Origin: Novosphingobium resinovorum
GTDB taxonomy: Bacteria > Pseudomonadota > Alphaproteobacteria > Sphingomonadales > Sphingomonadaceae
NCBI RefSeq assembly: GCF_001742225.1
Contig: NZ_CP017077.1
Coordinates: 310,001-374,000 of the forward strand
DNA length: 64,000 nt
Reading direction: 5' to 3'
This document shows, piece by piece, positions 49,595 through 57,710 of the stretch (position 1 is the first letter of the stretch; the number at the start of each line of letters is the position of its first letter). The translations under genes were made by a program, and so were the position numbers. The notes under the pieces were generated by a model. The model was not told the DNA's origin, searched no databases, and saw nothing but the letters and a program-made list of their open reading frames with translations.

Positions 49595-50380
49595 TTGCCG
49601 GAAAATCTGTTCGACCTCACCGGCAAGGTGGCGCTCGTCACGGGTGCCAATTCGGGGCTGGGTTTCGGCTTCGCGCAAGGGCTGGCGCGCGCGGGCAGCG
49701 ACGTGGTCCTGTGGGGGCGCCGCGCCGACAAGAACGAGGAGGCCGCCGCAGCGCTGCGCACCTATGGCGTCAAAGTCTTTGCCGACAGCGTCGACGTGGC
49801 CAGCGAGCCAGACATCGTGGCCGGCTTCGCGCGGGCGCTGGAGGCGATGGGCCGGATCGATACGGTAGTCGCCAACGCCGGCATCGCCAGCCAGGTCGCC
49901 TTCACCGACATGGACGTCGGCACCTACCGCAAGCTCATCGACGTCAACCTGGACGGCGCCGTGTTCACCTTGCGCGAAGGCGCCAGGCACATGAAACAGC
50001 GCAGCGAGGCGGGCGATCCCGGCGGGTCGCTGATTATCTGCGGCAGCGGCTCGATCTTCCAGGGCGTGCCGACCATGGCGCACTACGGCATCGCCAAGGG
50101 CGCGCTCAATTCGCTCGCGAAGGCGCTTGCGGCCGAACTCGGACCGATCGGGGTACGCTGCAACGTCATCGCGCCGGGCTTCATCGAGACGGAGATGACC
50201 TTCGCCGATCCGGCAGTGGGCCGGATGCTGGCCGACATGGTCGCGGCCAAGGCGCCGCTTGGTCGCGCCGGGAAACCCTCGGACCTCGCCGGCGCCGTCG
50301 TCTATCTCGCCAGCGACATGTCCTCCTACCACACCGGCGATACGCTGGTCGTGGATGGCGGCAAGATGTTCGCCAACTGA
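49595..50380 (+). CDS. Short-chain dehydrogenase/reductase
   Basis: 261-aa classical SDR. Cofactor motif TGANSGLG, GRRADKN following strand 2, ANAGIAS, serine in ICGSGSIFQG, catalytic YGIAK and VVDGGKMF near the end. TTG 49595 after GGAGAGAGCGA is the best start; the open frame back to 49520 has no ribosome site. It follows the AraC gene by 140 bp with no clear palindrome, and leads into a run of closely spaced genes (VOC, phosphatase, DUF1214, NTF2). Substrate unknown. Confidence 0.85.
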   Translation: MPENLFDLTGKVALVTGANSGLGFGFAQGLARAGSDVVLWGRRADKNEEAAAALRTYGVKVFADSVDVASEPDIVAGFARALEAMGRIDTVVANAGIASQVAFTDMDVGTYRKLIDVNLDGAVFTLREGARHMKQRSEAGDPGGSLIICGSGSIFQGVPTMAHYGIAKGALNSLAKALAAELGPIGVRCNVIAPGFIETEMTFADPAVGRMLADMVAAKAPLGRAGKPSDLAGAVVYLASDMSSYHTGDTLVVDGGKMFAN

Positions 50381-50444
50381 CCATCCGGCAGGGTGCATGC
50401 GGCCGTCCCGGCCATAGCGTGCGCTGCGCATCGAGGAATTCAGC

Positions 50445-50963
50445 ATGTTTGCACGGCCCAATAGCCAGCACTGCCAGGTCGCCTACGTGACCAACGATCT
50501 CGTCGCGGCCATGGCCCTGATGAAGGCCGAATACGATGCCCCCGGCTTTTTCGAACTGACCAATATCCAGCCCGGCGAAGACCCGGCGGGAAGGCCGGTG
50601 CTCAAGGTCGCGCTGACGGTCGTGGGCGGGGTCGAGATCGAATTGATCGAGCCGGTCGGCGATACGGCGCCGCTGTTTCGCGACGTCCTGCCCGGTGGCG
50701 ATGCCCTGGCGATCCGTTTCCACCACGTAGCGACCCGTATCACTGGCCCTGTCGAAAACTGGGAGGCGCATCTCGCCTCGCTCGACCTTGCACGCCATCC
50801 CGTCGTGTTCGAGGGCAGCGTCGGCGAGATGCTGCGCTACATCTACACCGACGAGCGCCATACGGTGGGCCATTTCGTCGAGCATGTTTGGATGTCGGAC
50901 GAACTGCTTGGCCAGATGGCCGCGGTCGTGCCTTCTTATCCCCCCGCCAAGGACCCTAGCTGA
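50445..50963 (+). CDS. VOC-family (glyoxalase-like) protein
   Basis: 172-aa vicinal-oxygen-chelate protein: N-terminal HCQVAYVTNDLVAAMALM, EIELIEPVGDTAPLF, then RFHHVATRITGPVENWE and a terminal TVGHFVEHVWMSDE. The metal-ligand pattern (His, Glu, His, Glu) suggests an epimerase, isomerase or lyase rather than a full extradiol dioxygenase, since only about one module pair is present. The start is ATG 50445 after GAGGAATTCAGC. Its stop overlaps the phosphatase start (TGATG). Confidence 0.75.
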   Translation: MFARPNSQHCQVAYVTNDLVAAMALMKAEYDAPGFFELTNIQPGEDPAGRPVLKVALTVVGGVEIELIEPVGDTAPLFRDVLPGGDALAIRFHHVATRITGPVENWEAHLASLDLARHPVVFEGSVGEMLRYIYTDERHTVGHFVEHVWMSDELLGQMAAVVPSYPPAKDPS

Positions 50964-51727
50964 TGACTGCAGCGCTTTCCCGTCTCAATTTCCGCGACGT
51001 GGGCGGCCTGCCATGCGCAGGCGGGCGGACCGTGCGACCGGGCATCCTGTTCCGTTCGGAAGGGCCCGCCAGCTTCCTCGACGAGCATAATGCGGAGCTT
51101 GCCGAATTCGGCTTTCGCACGGTCGCCGATCTTCGCTCGTCGATGGAGCGCGACAAGGCGCCGCACTTGTGGTGCGGACCTGAGTGCCGCCTGCTCGACC
51201 TCGACATGAACACCGACTTGCGCGCGCAGGGCGAGGACATGTGGCAATCGCTCGGCCGCGATCCGACCGCTCGGCGGGCGACCGAGGTGATGACTCACAA
51301 CTACGGCCTGATGCCGCAATCGTTCCTGCGCCATCTTGCAGCGATGACCGACGCGTTGCTGGAAGGGGAAACGCCGATGCTGGTGCATTGCACGGCGGGC
51401 AAGGACCGCACGGGTGTCGTTGTGGCCCTGTTCCTCGACCTCGTGGGTGTGCCGCGCCCGGTCATCCTCGACGATTATCGCAAGTCCGATGTCTTTGGTG
51501 CCAATCTCAAGATGTCGGGCAACCTCAAGCACGATCTTCACGCGACTTTCGGCTTCGTGCCGCCGGACGACATGGTCGCGGTGCTGATCGGCGTGGACGA
51601 TGGCTTCCTCCAGGGGGCCTTTGACGTGCTCGATCGCCAGTGGGGCGGCATCGAGGGTTATTTCGAGGCGGCCGGCATCGACGCTGCCCGGCGCGAGGAA
51701 CTGAGGGACCTGCTTGCCACACACTAG
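50963..51727 (+). CDS. Tyrosine-phosphatase family protein (MptpB/LipA-like)
   Basis: 254-aa protein of the bacterial tyrosine/dual-specificity phosphatase family. The P-loop is VHCTAGKDRTGVV with nucleophile C143 and R149. The N-terminal NFRDVGGLPCAGGRTVRPGILFRS is the other family hallmark. Expected to hydrolyse phosphoesters, on proteins, phosphoinositides or a small metabolite. The start overlaps the VOC stop by one base and the end overlaps the DUF1214 gene, so it is translationally coupled. An APH-like kinase lies 3 kb downstream, so a phosphorylated intermediate is conceivable but speculative. Confidence 0.87.
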   Translation: MTAALSRLNFRDVGGLPCAGGRTVRPGILFRSEGPASFLDEHNAELAEFGFRTVADLRSSMERDKAPHLWCGPECRLLDLDMNTDLRAQGEDMWQSLGRDPTARRATEVMTHNYGLMPQSFLRHLAAMTDALLEGETPMLVHCTAGKDRTGVVVALFLDLVGVPRPVILDDYRKSDVFGANLKMSGNLKHDLHATFGFVPPDDMVAVLIGVDDGFLQGAFDVLDRQWGGIEGYFEAAGIDAARREELRDLLATH

Positions 51728-53024
51728 GCGCGATATCTGCGCGGGCGCTTCGGCCTTGCTGGTCGGCGCGGTCCTTCCCGTGGATCGCGTTCTTGCCTCG
51801 CCCGGCATCAGACAGACAGTGGAGACGGACATGACCGATACCGGCATCTACCAATGGGAAGACCTGCTCGACCAGTTGCGACCGCTGGGCCAGAAGATGC
51901 GCGAGCGTATTCCCGAACGTCTGCGCGACGACCCGCAGGTCATGCAGGAATCGCTGCGACTGCTGCTTTCGGGCGTGTTGCGCACCACCAACGACGCCAT
52001 CATGCATGATCGTAGTCACCCGATCTTCGTGCCCGAACTGAACATCTGCCAGAACATCTTCCAGCCCAACGCCGACACAATCTACAAGGCGGCGCTGATC
52101 GAAAAGGGCGGCACGTACCGCATCCGCGGCGATCGCGGCACTACGCGCATGATGATCCTGGCGCAGTTGGGGCCGGACACCTTGCGCACCGGCCAGCACC
52201 ATCCCGCACAGGACGCCAACGACTTCGACGACCTGAAGATCGCGGCGGACGGCGGTTTCGACGTCATCCTTTCGCCCAGCCGGCCCGAAGGTCATGCCGG
52301 CGACTGGTGGGAACTCAAGCCCGAGACCGAGAAGCTGATGCTGCGCATCGTCGGATGCGACTGGGGCATCGAGCGCGAGCCGCGCCTCGGCATCGTCCGG
52401 CTTGATGCGGCGCAGGCTTCGAAAGGGCGCCCCACGCTGGCGCAACTCGCCCACAGGTTCGCCGAGATACCCGGCACGGCTGCGGTCTGCGCGCTCGCCT
52501 TTCCCGACAAGGTCCAGAAACTGCGCGACGAAGGGTTGATCAACATGTTGAAAGTCGTCGACTTCTCGCAGATGAGCGGGCTGGCGCGGCAATCGTACTA
52601 CGAAGGCGCCTACGATCTTGCCGAGGATGAAGCGCTCGTCACCGAAGTGCGCATTCCCAAGGAGGTCGATTACTGGTCGCTCATCCTCACCAACGAATTG
52701 TACGAGACGACCGACTGGTACCACAACCAATCCAGCCTCAACGCCGCACAAGCGGTGATAGACGGCGATGGGGTGTTCCGCGCGGTCATTTCCGCGCGTG
52801 ATCCGGGAGTGCATAACTGGCTGGACACCTCCGGCTATCCGCGCGGGGCGGTGCAGGGGCGCTGGTTCAACACCGAGGAGCGGCCGACGCCGACGATCAG
52901 GAAAGTGAAGCTGAGCGAGGTGAACGCGCATCTTCCCGCCGATACCGTGCGTGTCACGCCCGAGCAGCGCGCAGAGGCCATTCGCGAACGCACCTTGCGC
53001 GCGCACATGCGCGTGATCTGGTGA
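51714..53024 (+). CDS. DUF1214/DUF1254-type protein with probable Tat signal
   Basis: 436-aa protein with a C-terminal DUF1214-like domain (YWSLILTNELYETTDWYHNQSS, AVISARDPGVHNWLDTSGYPRG). Function unknown; relatives occur near steroid and aromatic catabolic genes. Start choice matters. TTG 51714 (GAGGGA upstream) gives an N-terminus with TRRD followed by ASALLVGAVLP and VLASPG, a plausible twin-arginine export signal. ATG 51831 (after GGAGACGGAC) would give a cytoplasmic 397-aa protein. The TTG start overlaps the phosphatase stop by 14 bp, consistent with coupling. Confidence 0.8.
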   Translation: MPHTRRDICAGASALLVGAVLPVDRVLASPGIRQTVETDMTDTGIYQWEDLLDQLRPLGQKMRERIPERLRDDPQVMQESLRLLLSGVLRTTNDAIMHDRSHPIFVPELNICQNIFQPNADTIYKAALIEKGGTYRIRGDRGTTRMMILAQLGPDTLRTGQHHPAQDANDFDDLKIAADGGFDVILSPSRPEGHAGDWWELKPETEKLMLRIVGCDWGIEREPRLGIVRLDAAQASKGRPTLAQLAHRFAEIPGTAAVCALAFPDKVQKLRDEGLINMLKVVDFSQMSGLARQSYYEGAYDLAEDEALVTEVRIPKEVDYWSLILTNELYETTDWYHNQSSLNAAQAVIDGDGVFRAVISARDPGVHNWLDTSGYPRGAVQGRWFNTEERPTPTIRKVKLSEVNAHLPADTVRVTPEQRAEAIRERTLRAHMRVIW

Positions 53025-53034
53025 GGGTGCGGAC

Positions 53035-53490
53035 ATGACCGACGATCTGGCAAGGCTGCTCGACTACGAAGCCATACGCATGGTTAAGGCCCGCTACTGC
53101 CGCTTTCTCGACACCAAGGACTGGGACGGCTTCATCGGTCTGTTCACGCCCGATGCGGTGATGGACGTTCGCGAAGACACCGGCAATCCACCGATCTCCG
53201 GCCATGCGGCGATCCTCGACCAGGTTCGCTTCGCCGTGATCGATGCGCGTTCCGCCCATCAGGTCCATTCCTCGGAAATCGACTTGCGCGAGGACGAGGC
53301 GGATGTCGTCACCGCCATGCAGGACCGGGTGGTGTGGTCGCCGGGCAAGTGCCCGATCCCCGGCGGGGCCTCGATCACCGGGTTCGGCCATTATCACGAG
53401 CGCTACGTCCGGCAGGACGGGACCTGGAAGATCGCCGCGCTCAAGCTGACCCGGCTCTATGTCGAGGTTCATCCCGCCCCTGTCGCCTGA
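53035..53490 (+). CDS. NTF2/SnoaL-like protein 6
   Basis: 151-aa SnoaL_4-type protein: LLDYEAIRMVKARYCRFLDTKDWDGF at the N-terminus, DAVMDVREDTG, SAHQVHSSEIDL and the terminal HYHERYVRQDGTWKIAALKLTR. The start is ATG 53035, 10 bp after the DUF1214 stop. Palindrome site 9 overlaps its last codons and stop, so a new promoter probably starts here for the LLM gene. The reaction is not assignable; an isomerase, dehydratase or cyclase is typical for the fold. Confidence 0.78.
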   Translation: MTDDLARLLDYEAIRMVKARYCRFLDTKDWDGFIGLFTPDAVMDVREDTGNPPISGHAAILDQVRFAVIDARSAHQVHSSEIDLREDEADVVTAMQDRVVWSPGKCPIPGGASITGFGHYHERYVRQDGTWKIAALKLTRLYVEVHPAPVA

Positions 53491-53494
53491 TAGG
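53479..53494. promoter_or_regulatory. Recurrent palindrome site 9 (CCTGTC-GCCT-GATAGG)
   Basis: 16-bp element with one mismatch, overlapping the stop codon of the NTF2-like gene and ending 55 bp before the GTG 53549 start of the LLM gene. Confidence 0.55.
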
Positions 53495-53548
53495 TTGCGG
53501 TGAAGGACGGCGAGGGCAATCCCGACGCGTCGACAAGAGAGGACGAAT

Positions 53549-54646
53549 GTGATGACGCAAGTGCGGCACGTGGCGCAGGAGCCGGGGGCGCGGGCCCTGT
53601 TCGACAAGTTCGGCACGTACATCCTGCCCGGCCGGGTCAGCGATCCGCGCCGGGGTATCGAGGAAGCGCAGGAGGCCGAAAGGATCGGCCTGGGCTGCGT
53701 CTGGATTTCCGAACGCTATTCGCTCAAGGAGCCGGCGGTGCTGGCCGGCGCCGTGTCGCAGGCCACCTCGAAGATCCGCATCACCGGCACCATGTATGCG
53801 ACGATGCGGCACCCGCTAGTCACGGCCAGCGTCGCCGACATGATGCAGGCGATGAGCGGCGAGCGGTTCCGCCTGATGTTCGCGCGGGCCGTGCCTGCCT
53901 ACATGAAGATGCTGGGATCGCCGCCGATCACCATGGAGCGGCTGGCCGATCTGATTTCGATCTGCCGCCGTCTATGGGCGGGGGAGAAGGTCGATTACGA
54001 TGGCATCCTCGGCAAATTCCCGGCGATCAGCCTGACGGATCGGCACGGCGGCACCCCGCCGCCGATCATCTTCACCGCCATCGGGCCCAAGAGCCTGGAA
54101 TTCGCGGGCGCACATTGCGACGGTGTGCTGCTGCACCCCTTCGTCTCGGCACAAGGCGTGCGCAACAGCACCAAGATCGTGCGCGATGCGGCCGAGAAGG
54201 CTGGGCGTGATCCGATGTCGGTGCGTATCTATCACAACATCATCGTCGCGCCGGACTTGCCCAAGGCGGAGGAAGAGGCCGTCGTGGGCGGCCGGGCTAT
54301 CACCTATTTCGAACTGCCCGGCTTCGGCGACCTGATCGTCGACATCAATGGTTGGGACAAGACGGTACTGGACGCCATTCGCGCCCATCCCAAGATCGCC
54401 GGGCTGAACGGCAAGCCGGCCGACCAGGCCTATACCCGGCAGGAACTGGTCGACGTGAGCAAGCTGCTTCCGCAGCAGTGGCTGGACGAAGGGGCCGCCG
54501 TAGGCACCGCGGCGCGCTGCGCGGACCAGTTGATGGATTTCCTCGACGCCGGTGCCGACGAGATCCTGCTCCATGGATCTTCGCCCAAGGACATGGGGCC
54601 GCTGACGGCCGAGTTGAAGCACGCTCTGGCCGCGAAGGGGCTCTGA
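53549..54646 (+). CDS. LLM-class oxidoreductase 3, probably F420-dependent
   Basis: 365-aa luciferase-like TIM-barrel protein. Seen: GIEEAQEAERIGLGCVWISERYSLKEPAVLAGA, KIRITGTMYATMRHPLVTASVADMMQAMSGERF, SICRRLWAGEKVDYDG, PPPIIFTAIGPKSLEFAGAHCDGV and TAARCADQLMDFLDAGADEI. Layout matches mycobacterial-type F420-dependent LLM enzymes. GTG 53549 or ATG 53552 after AGAGAGGA. A palindrome 55 bp upstream ties it to the same regulon as the F420 genes. It lies 1 bp from the APH-like gene, so the two form an operon. Confidence 0.85.
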   Translation: MMTQVRHVAQEPGARALFDKFGTYILPGRVSDPRRGIEEAQEAERIGLGCVWISERYSLKEPAVLAGAVSQATSKIRITGTMYATMRHPLVTASVADMMQAMSGERFRLMFARAVPAYMKMLGSPPITMERLADLISICRRLWAGEKVDYDGILGKFPAISLTDRHGGTPPPIIFTAIGPKSLEFAGAHCDGVLLHPFVSAQGVRNSTKIVRDAAEKAGRDPMSVRIYHNIIVAPDLPKAEEEAVVGGRAITYFELPGFGDLIVDINGWDKTVLDAIRAHPKIAGLNGKPADQAYTRQELVDVSKLLPQQWLDEGAAVGTAARCADQLMDFLDAGADEILLHGSSPKDMGPLTAELKHALAAKGL

Positions 54647-54647
54647 C

Positions 54648-55769
54648 ATGGAAGTTCTGACCCCCGACCGCATCACCGTGCAGTTGCAGGACTGGCTGGC
54701 CACGCAGAAGCCGGACTGGCGCGACATCGTCGTGAAGCCCTTGAACGTCACGCTGGGTGCCGGTTTTTCGGCCGACATATTCTTCGTCGACGTCGATTAC
54801 GTCGAAGCCGGCGAAGCGCGGGGCCAGACCCTGGTGGTGCGCCGGCAGCCCACCGATCTTGAGGTCGTGTTCGGCAGCAGCCTGGCGCTTCAAGGCAAGA
54901 TGATGGCCGCGCTCGATGCGCGTGGCGACCTGCCGGTGCCGCCCTGGATCGGCATGCATCTGGAGTCCGATATCCTGGGCCTGCCGTTCCTGGTGATGGG
55001 CAAGGTCGAGGGCGAATGCGCCAAGCAGAAGCCCAACTACAACCTGGAAGGCTGGCTCGTCGAGATGACGCCGGCCCAGCGTGGCCAAACCTTCGCCAAC
55101 GCCATCGCGGCCTTTGGCAGCATGGCGCGTATCGACTGGCACGATGGCTTCGAGTTCCTCGCCCTGCCGGACCTCGGCAAGCCTGGACTCGACCAGTACG
55201 TCGGCGCGCTGGAAGCCTGGCACAAGGCGGCGGGCAAAGGGCGCGCGATGCCGATCGTCGATGCCGCCATGGCCTATGTCCGCGACAATATGCCCGACGA
55301 TGCCGGCGTCAACGTGCTGTGGGGCGATCCGACCCCGTCGAACGTGATGTTCGCGCCCGATGGCGGCGTCAACGCGCTGATCGATTGGGAACTGGCCGCG
55401 CTGGGCCCCGCCGAACTCGATCTGGCGTGGTGGCTTTATTTCGACGACCTGTTCGGCCGCCGCTTCGGCGTGCCCCGGCTCGAAGGCCTGCCGAGCCGGG
55501 ATGAGACCATTGCCCTGTGGGAAGCGGCCAGCGGGCAGACCGCCAGACACCTCGACTATTACGATATCGTTGCCGCGCTACGCATGGCGCTGGTCGCGGT
55601 CGGGGCCTTCGACCGTCAGGTCGGGATCGGCAACATCCCGGCGACGAACAAGTCGCTCAACGACAACTTCATGACGCAGTATCTGGCGGAAAAGCTGGGC
55701 CTGCCGCTGCCCGAGTTCGGGCCGGACTTCGTGGCCTTCATGAAGAACCTGACGCCGGTAAAGGAATAG
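54648..55769 (+). CDS. APH-family phosphotransferase
   Basis: 373-aa aminoglycoside-phosphotransferase-fold kinase. Seen: LGAGFSADIFFVD, LVVRRQP, a Brenner-type catalytic loop VNVLWGDPTPSNVMF (Trp replaces the usual His) and the metal-binding LIDWELAALGPAELDLAWW. Many such proteins in catabolic clusters phosphorylate unknown small molecules, and some are encoded beside acyl-CoA dehydrogenases. The start is ATG 54648, 1 bp after the LLM stop. It ends before a strong terminator at 55850. Its substrate may be the alcohol produced by a neighbouring reductase; this is inference. Confidence 0.85.
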   Translation: MEVLTPDRITVQLQDWLATQKPDWRDIVVKPLNVTLGAGFSADIFFVDVDYVEAGEARGQTLVVRRQPTDLEVVFGSSLALQGKMMAALDARGDLPVPPWIGMHLESDILGLPFLVMGKVEGECAKQKPNYNLEGWLVEMTPAQRGQTFANAIAAFGSMARIDWHDGFEFLALPDLGKPGLDQYVGALEAWHKAAGKGRAMPIVDAAMAYVRDNMPDDAGVNVLWGDPTPSNVMFAPDGGVNALIDWELAALGPAELDLAWWLYFDDLFGRRFGVPRLEGLPSRDETIALWEAASGQTARHLDYYDIVAALRMALVAVGAFDRQVGIGNIPATNKSLNDNFMTQYLAEKLGLPLPEFGPDFVAFMKNLTPVKE

Positions 55770-55849
55770 GGCTTCGTTCGATGCCCGCTGCATTCGGGTG
55801 ATGCGGTGGGCGGGTCGCCCTGACCTTCAAGTGTATGGCGGCTCCGCCG

Positions 55850-55880
55850 GTTGGGACGGGACCCGGGGGTCCCGTCCAAC
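55850..55880. terminator. Bidirectional terminator hairpin
   Basis: Long GC stem: GACGGGACC (55855-55863) pairs with GGTCCCGTC (55868-55876), extended by GTT/AAC across a bulge. It lies between the convergent kinase gene and the small secreted protein gene. Confidence 0.7.
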
Positions 55881-55904
55881 ACCTTGCCGAGCTGACGCGA
55901 ACCG

Positions 55905-56180
55905 TCAGAGCTTCTTGAGTTCGGCGTTCGTCAGGCTGGTCGTCAGGCCCTTTTCGCCGGTGCTGAGCGTCTGCACCGGGATCGTGATGAACTTGCCGCG
56001 ATAGATCACGCGCACCGTGCTGGCAGTGCCGTCGGCCCCCGGCAGGACGCGGTCGATCTTGCCCAGCTTTGTTCCTTCTGCCGAAAAGATCGCCTCGTTG
56101 CGGTCTATCACAGGCGCGTCGGCGGCAAAGGCGGGGGCTGATAGGGTGAGGGCGGTGAGAGCGAGCAAAAGCGATTTCAT
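55905..56180 (-). CDS. Small exported protein, PRC-barrel-like
   Basis: 91-aa protein with a clear Sec signal peptide: MKSLLLALTALTLSAPAFA with likely cleavage before ADAPVI. The mature part of about 72 residues (SAEGTKLGKIDRVLPGADGTASTVRVIY) resembles a small beta-barrel of PRC type. Function unknown; presumably periplasmic. The start is ATG 56180; a much longer open frame to 56987 overlaps the MFS gene and lacks support. It is divergent from the MFS gene across a 147-bp gap. Confidence 0.75.
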   Translation of the reverse strand: MKSLLLALTALTLSAPAFAADAPVIDRNEAIFSAEGTKLGKIDRVLPGADGTASTVRVIYRGKFITIPVQTLSTGEKGLTTSLTNAELKKL

Positions 56181-56268
56181 TGGCGGAATCCCCGATAGCA
56201 GTTTGACCTTGCTGTTGGCCCAAGCCCCTTTCCAGTTCAAGAAAAAATTGTGCAAATGAGAAGAAATC

Positions 56269-56285
56269 TGTTCAATATGTTCAAT
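56269..56285. promoter_or_regulatory. Tandem direct repeat TGTTCAAT-A-TGTTCAAT
   Basis: Two 8-bp direct repeats separated by one base, 43-59 bp before the MFS start codon at 56328, within the AT-rich divergent gap. GTTCAA also forms half of the palindrome at 3211-3229. Possible regulator half-sites; weak evidence. Confidence 0.25.
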
Positions 56286-56327
56286 GCGCGAGACAAGACC
56301 TTGTCCGTGTTGGGAGAGAACGTAGAC

Positions 56328-57653
56328 ATGGCAGTTACAGGCTTTGCCGCCAGGGACCGATGGTTCCTGACCTTGCTGGGCGCGATTTTCATGATCAATT
56401 TCGTCGATCGCACGATCATCGCGGTCGTCGGCGAAGCGATCCGGCGCGATCTGCAATTGAGCGATCTGCAGTTGGGAATGATGGGCGGTCTGGCCTTCGC
56501 GCTGTTCTACGCGGTGTTGGGAATACCCCTGGCCCGCCTGGCGGAGCGCTTCAATCGCGTGCGCCTGATCGCTGTGGTTACGGTGCTGTGGTCGATCATG
56601 ACCGCTCTGTGCGGCGCGGCCGGGGGATACGTGCAACTGCTGCTCTGCCGCATGGGCGTGGGCGTGGGCGAAGCCGGTTTCACACCGGCGCTGGTTTCGA
56701 TGATCTCCGACCGGTTTCCCGTCGGGCGCCGCGCCCTGGTATATTCGCTGATCGCGCTGGGCGCGCCGCTTGGCAGCGCCTTCGCCGCGGTTGCGGGGAG
56801 CGCCTTTGCCCAGCATTTCGGCTGGCGCTGGACGATGGCGGCGGTCGGTGTGCCGGGTCTGGTGCTCGCCCTGCTGCTTTATACGACGATACCCGAACCC
56901 GAGCGCAACGACGCCGGCGACAAGGCGCTGACCCCACGCTTCACCGAAGTTCTCCGGCGGCTTGGCCGATCGGCATCGTTTCTTCACTTGACGTGCGGCA
57001 GCGGCCTTGTCGGGCTGGTCGGCTTCGGGACCAACTTGTTTCTGATCCCTCTGCTGGTGCGGCGTTTCGAATTGCCGCTGTCGCAGGCCGGGCTGATTTT
57101 CGCGATGTCGTTCAGCCTCGCCACGATGGTCGGCCAGATCACGGGCGGCAATATCGCCAGCCGCTTGATCGAACGCGATATACGATGGGGGGCATGGGCA
57201 CCGGCGATTACCGTCGGGATGGCGCTGCCGCTATATCTGCTGGCGCTCTACCAGTCCGACTGGCGCGTCCTGGTCGGTTTCCTGTTCGTCGCCACGGCGC
57301 TGCTCTACGCCTTCACGCCTGCAGTGATGACGGTGACGCAAACCCTGGTCGAGCCGCGCATGCGCGCATCGGCGGCGGCGTTGCATGCGTTCGGGCAGAC
57401 GGTGGCGGGGCTGGGGATCGGTTCGGTCGCCTTGGGTTATCTGAGCGATCGGCTGGCGGACTACCATTTCGCGGGCGACTATGCCGCGCAGTGCCTTGCG
57501 GTGCATGGCGCCAGTCCGGCACCCGGTTGCCTGGCCGCGTCGGCGACGGGATTGCAGCAGAGCATGCTGATATCGGCGCTTGTCCTGATCGTCGCGGTGT
57601 TCAACTACCTCGTTGCCGCGAAGCATCTGCCGAGCGAGGCAAAAACGGCCTGA
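56328..57653 (+). CDS. Major facilitator superfamily transporter (spinster-like)
   Basis: 441-aa inner-membrane transporter with about 12 hydrophobic segments. Family marks: FMINFVDRTIIAVVGEAIRRD at TM1, LGIPLARLAERFNRVRLIA in loop 2-3, and GVGVGEAGFTPALVSMISDRFP in TM4-5. Similar sphingomonad carriers move organic acids or aromatics. The start is ATG 56328 after GGGAGAGAACGTAGAC; the open frame back to 56250 has a poor start. It is divergent from the small exported protein and convergent with the P450 gene. It resembles the truncated MFS at 62768 (same DRxI and G-V-EAG motifs). Confidence 0.88.
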   Translation: MAVTGFAARDRWFLTLLGAIFMINFVDRTIIAVVGEAIRRDLQLSDLQLGMMGGLAFALFYAVLGIPLARLAERFNRVRLIAVVTVLWSIMTALCGAAGGYVQLLLCRMGVGVGEAGFTPALVSMISDRFPVGRRALVYSLIALGAPLGSAFAAVAGSAFAQHFGWRWTMAAVGVPGLVLALLLYTTIPEPERNDAGDKALTPRFTEVLRRLGRSASFLHLTCGSGLVGLVGFGTNLFLIPLLVRRFELPLSQAGLIFAMSFSLATMVGQITGGNIASRLIERDIRWGAWAPAITVGMALPLYLLALYQSDWRVLVGFLFVATALLYAFTPAVMTVTQTLVEPRMRASAAALHAFGQTVAGLGIGSVALGYLSDRLADYHFAGDYAAQCLAVHGASPAPGCLAASATGLQQSMLISALVLIVAVFNYLVAAKHLPSEAKTA

Positions 57654-57663
57654 CCGCAAATTG

Positions 57664-57696
57664 CCCGAGCGGTCGCGGTGACGCGAGCCGCTCGGG
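57664..57696. terminator. Bidirectional terminator hairpin
   Basis: CCCGAGCGG-TCGCG (57664-57677) pairs with CGCGA-G-CCGCTCGGG (57682-57696), a 14-bp stem with a one-base bulge and a GTGA loop, between the convergent MFS and P450 genes. Confidence 0.7.
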
Positions 57697-57710
57697 GCAG
57701 GAAAATTACG

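Noticed and set aside
50403-50418. CCGTCC-CGGC-CATAGC before the VOC gene as another palindrome copy
   Set aside because: Only the ATAG core and the outer C residues match, and it is 27 bp from the start codon.
56138-56145. GATAGGG inside the small exported protein gene
   Set aside because: Single half-site within coding sequence of the signal peptide; no left half at the required distance.
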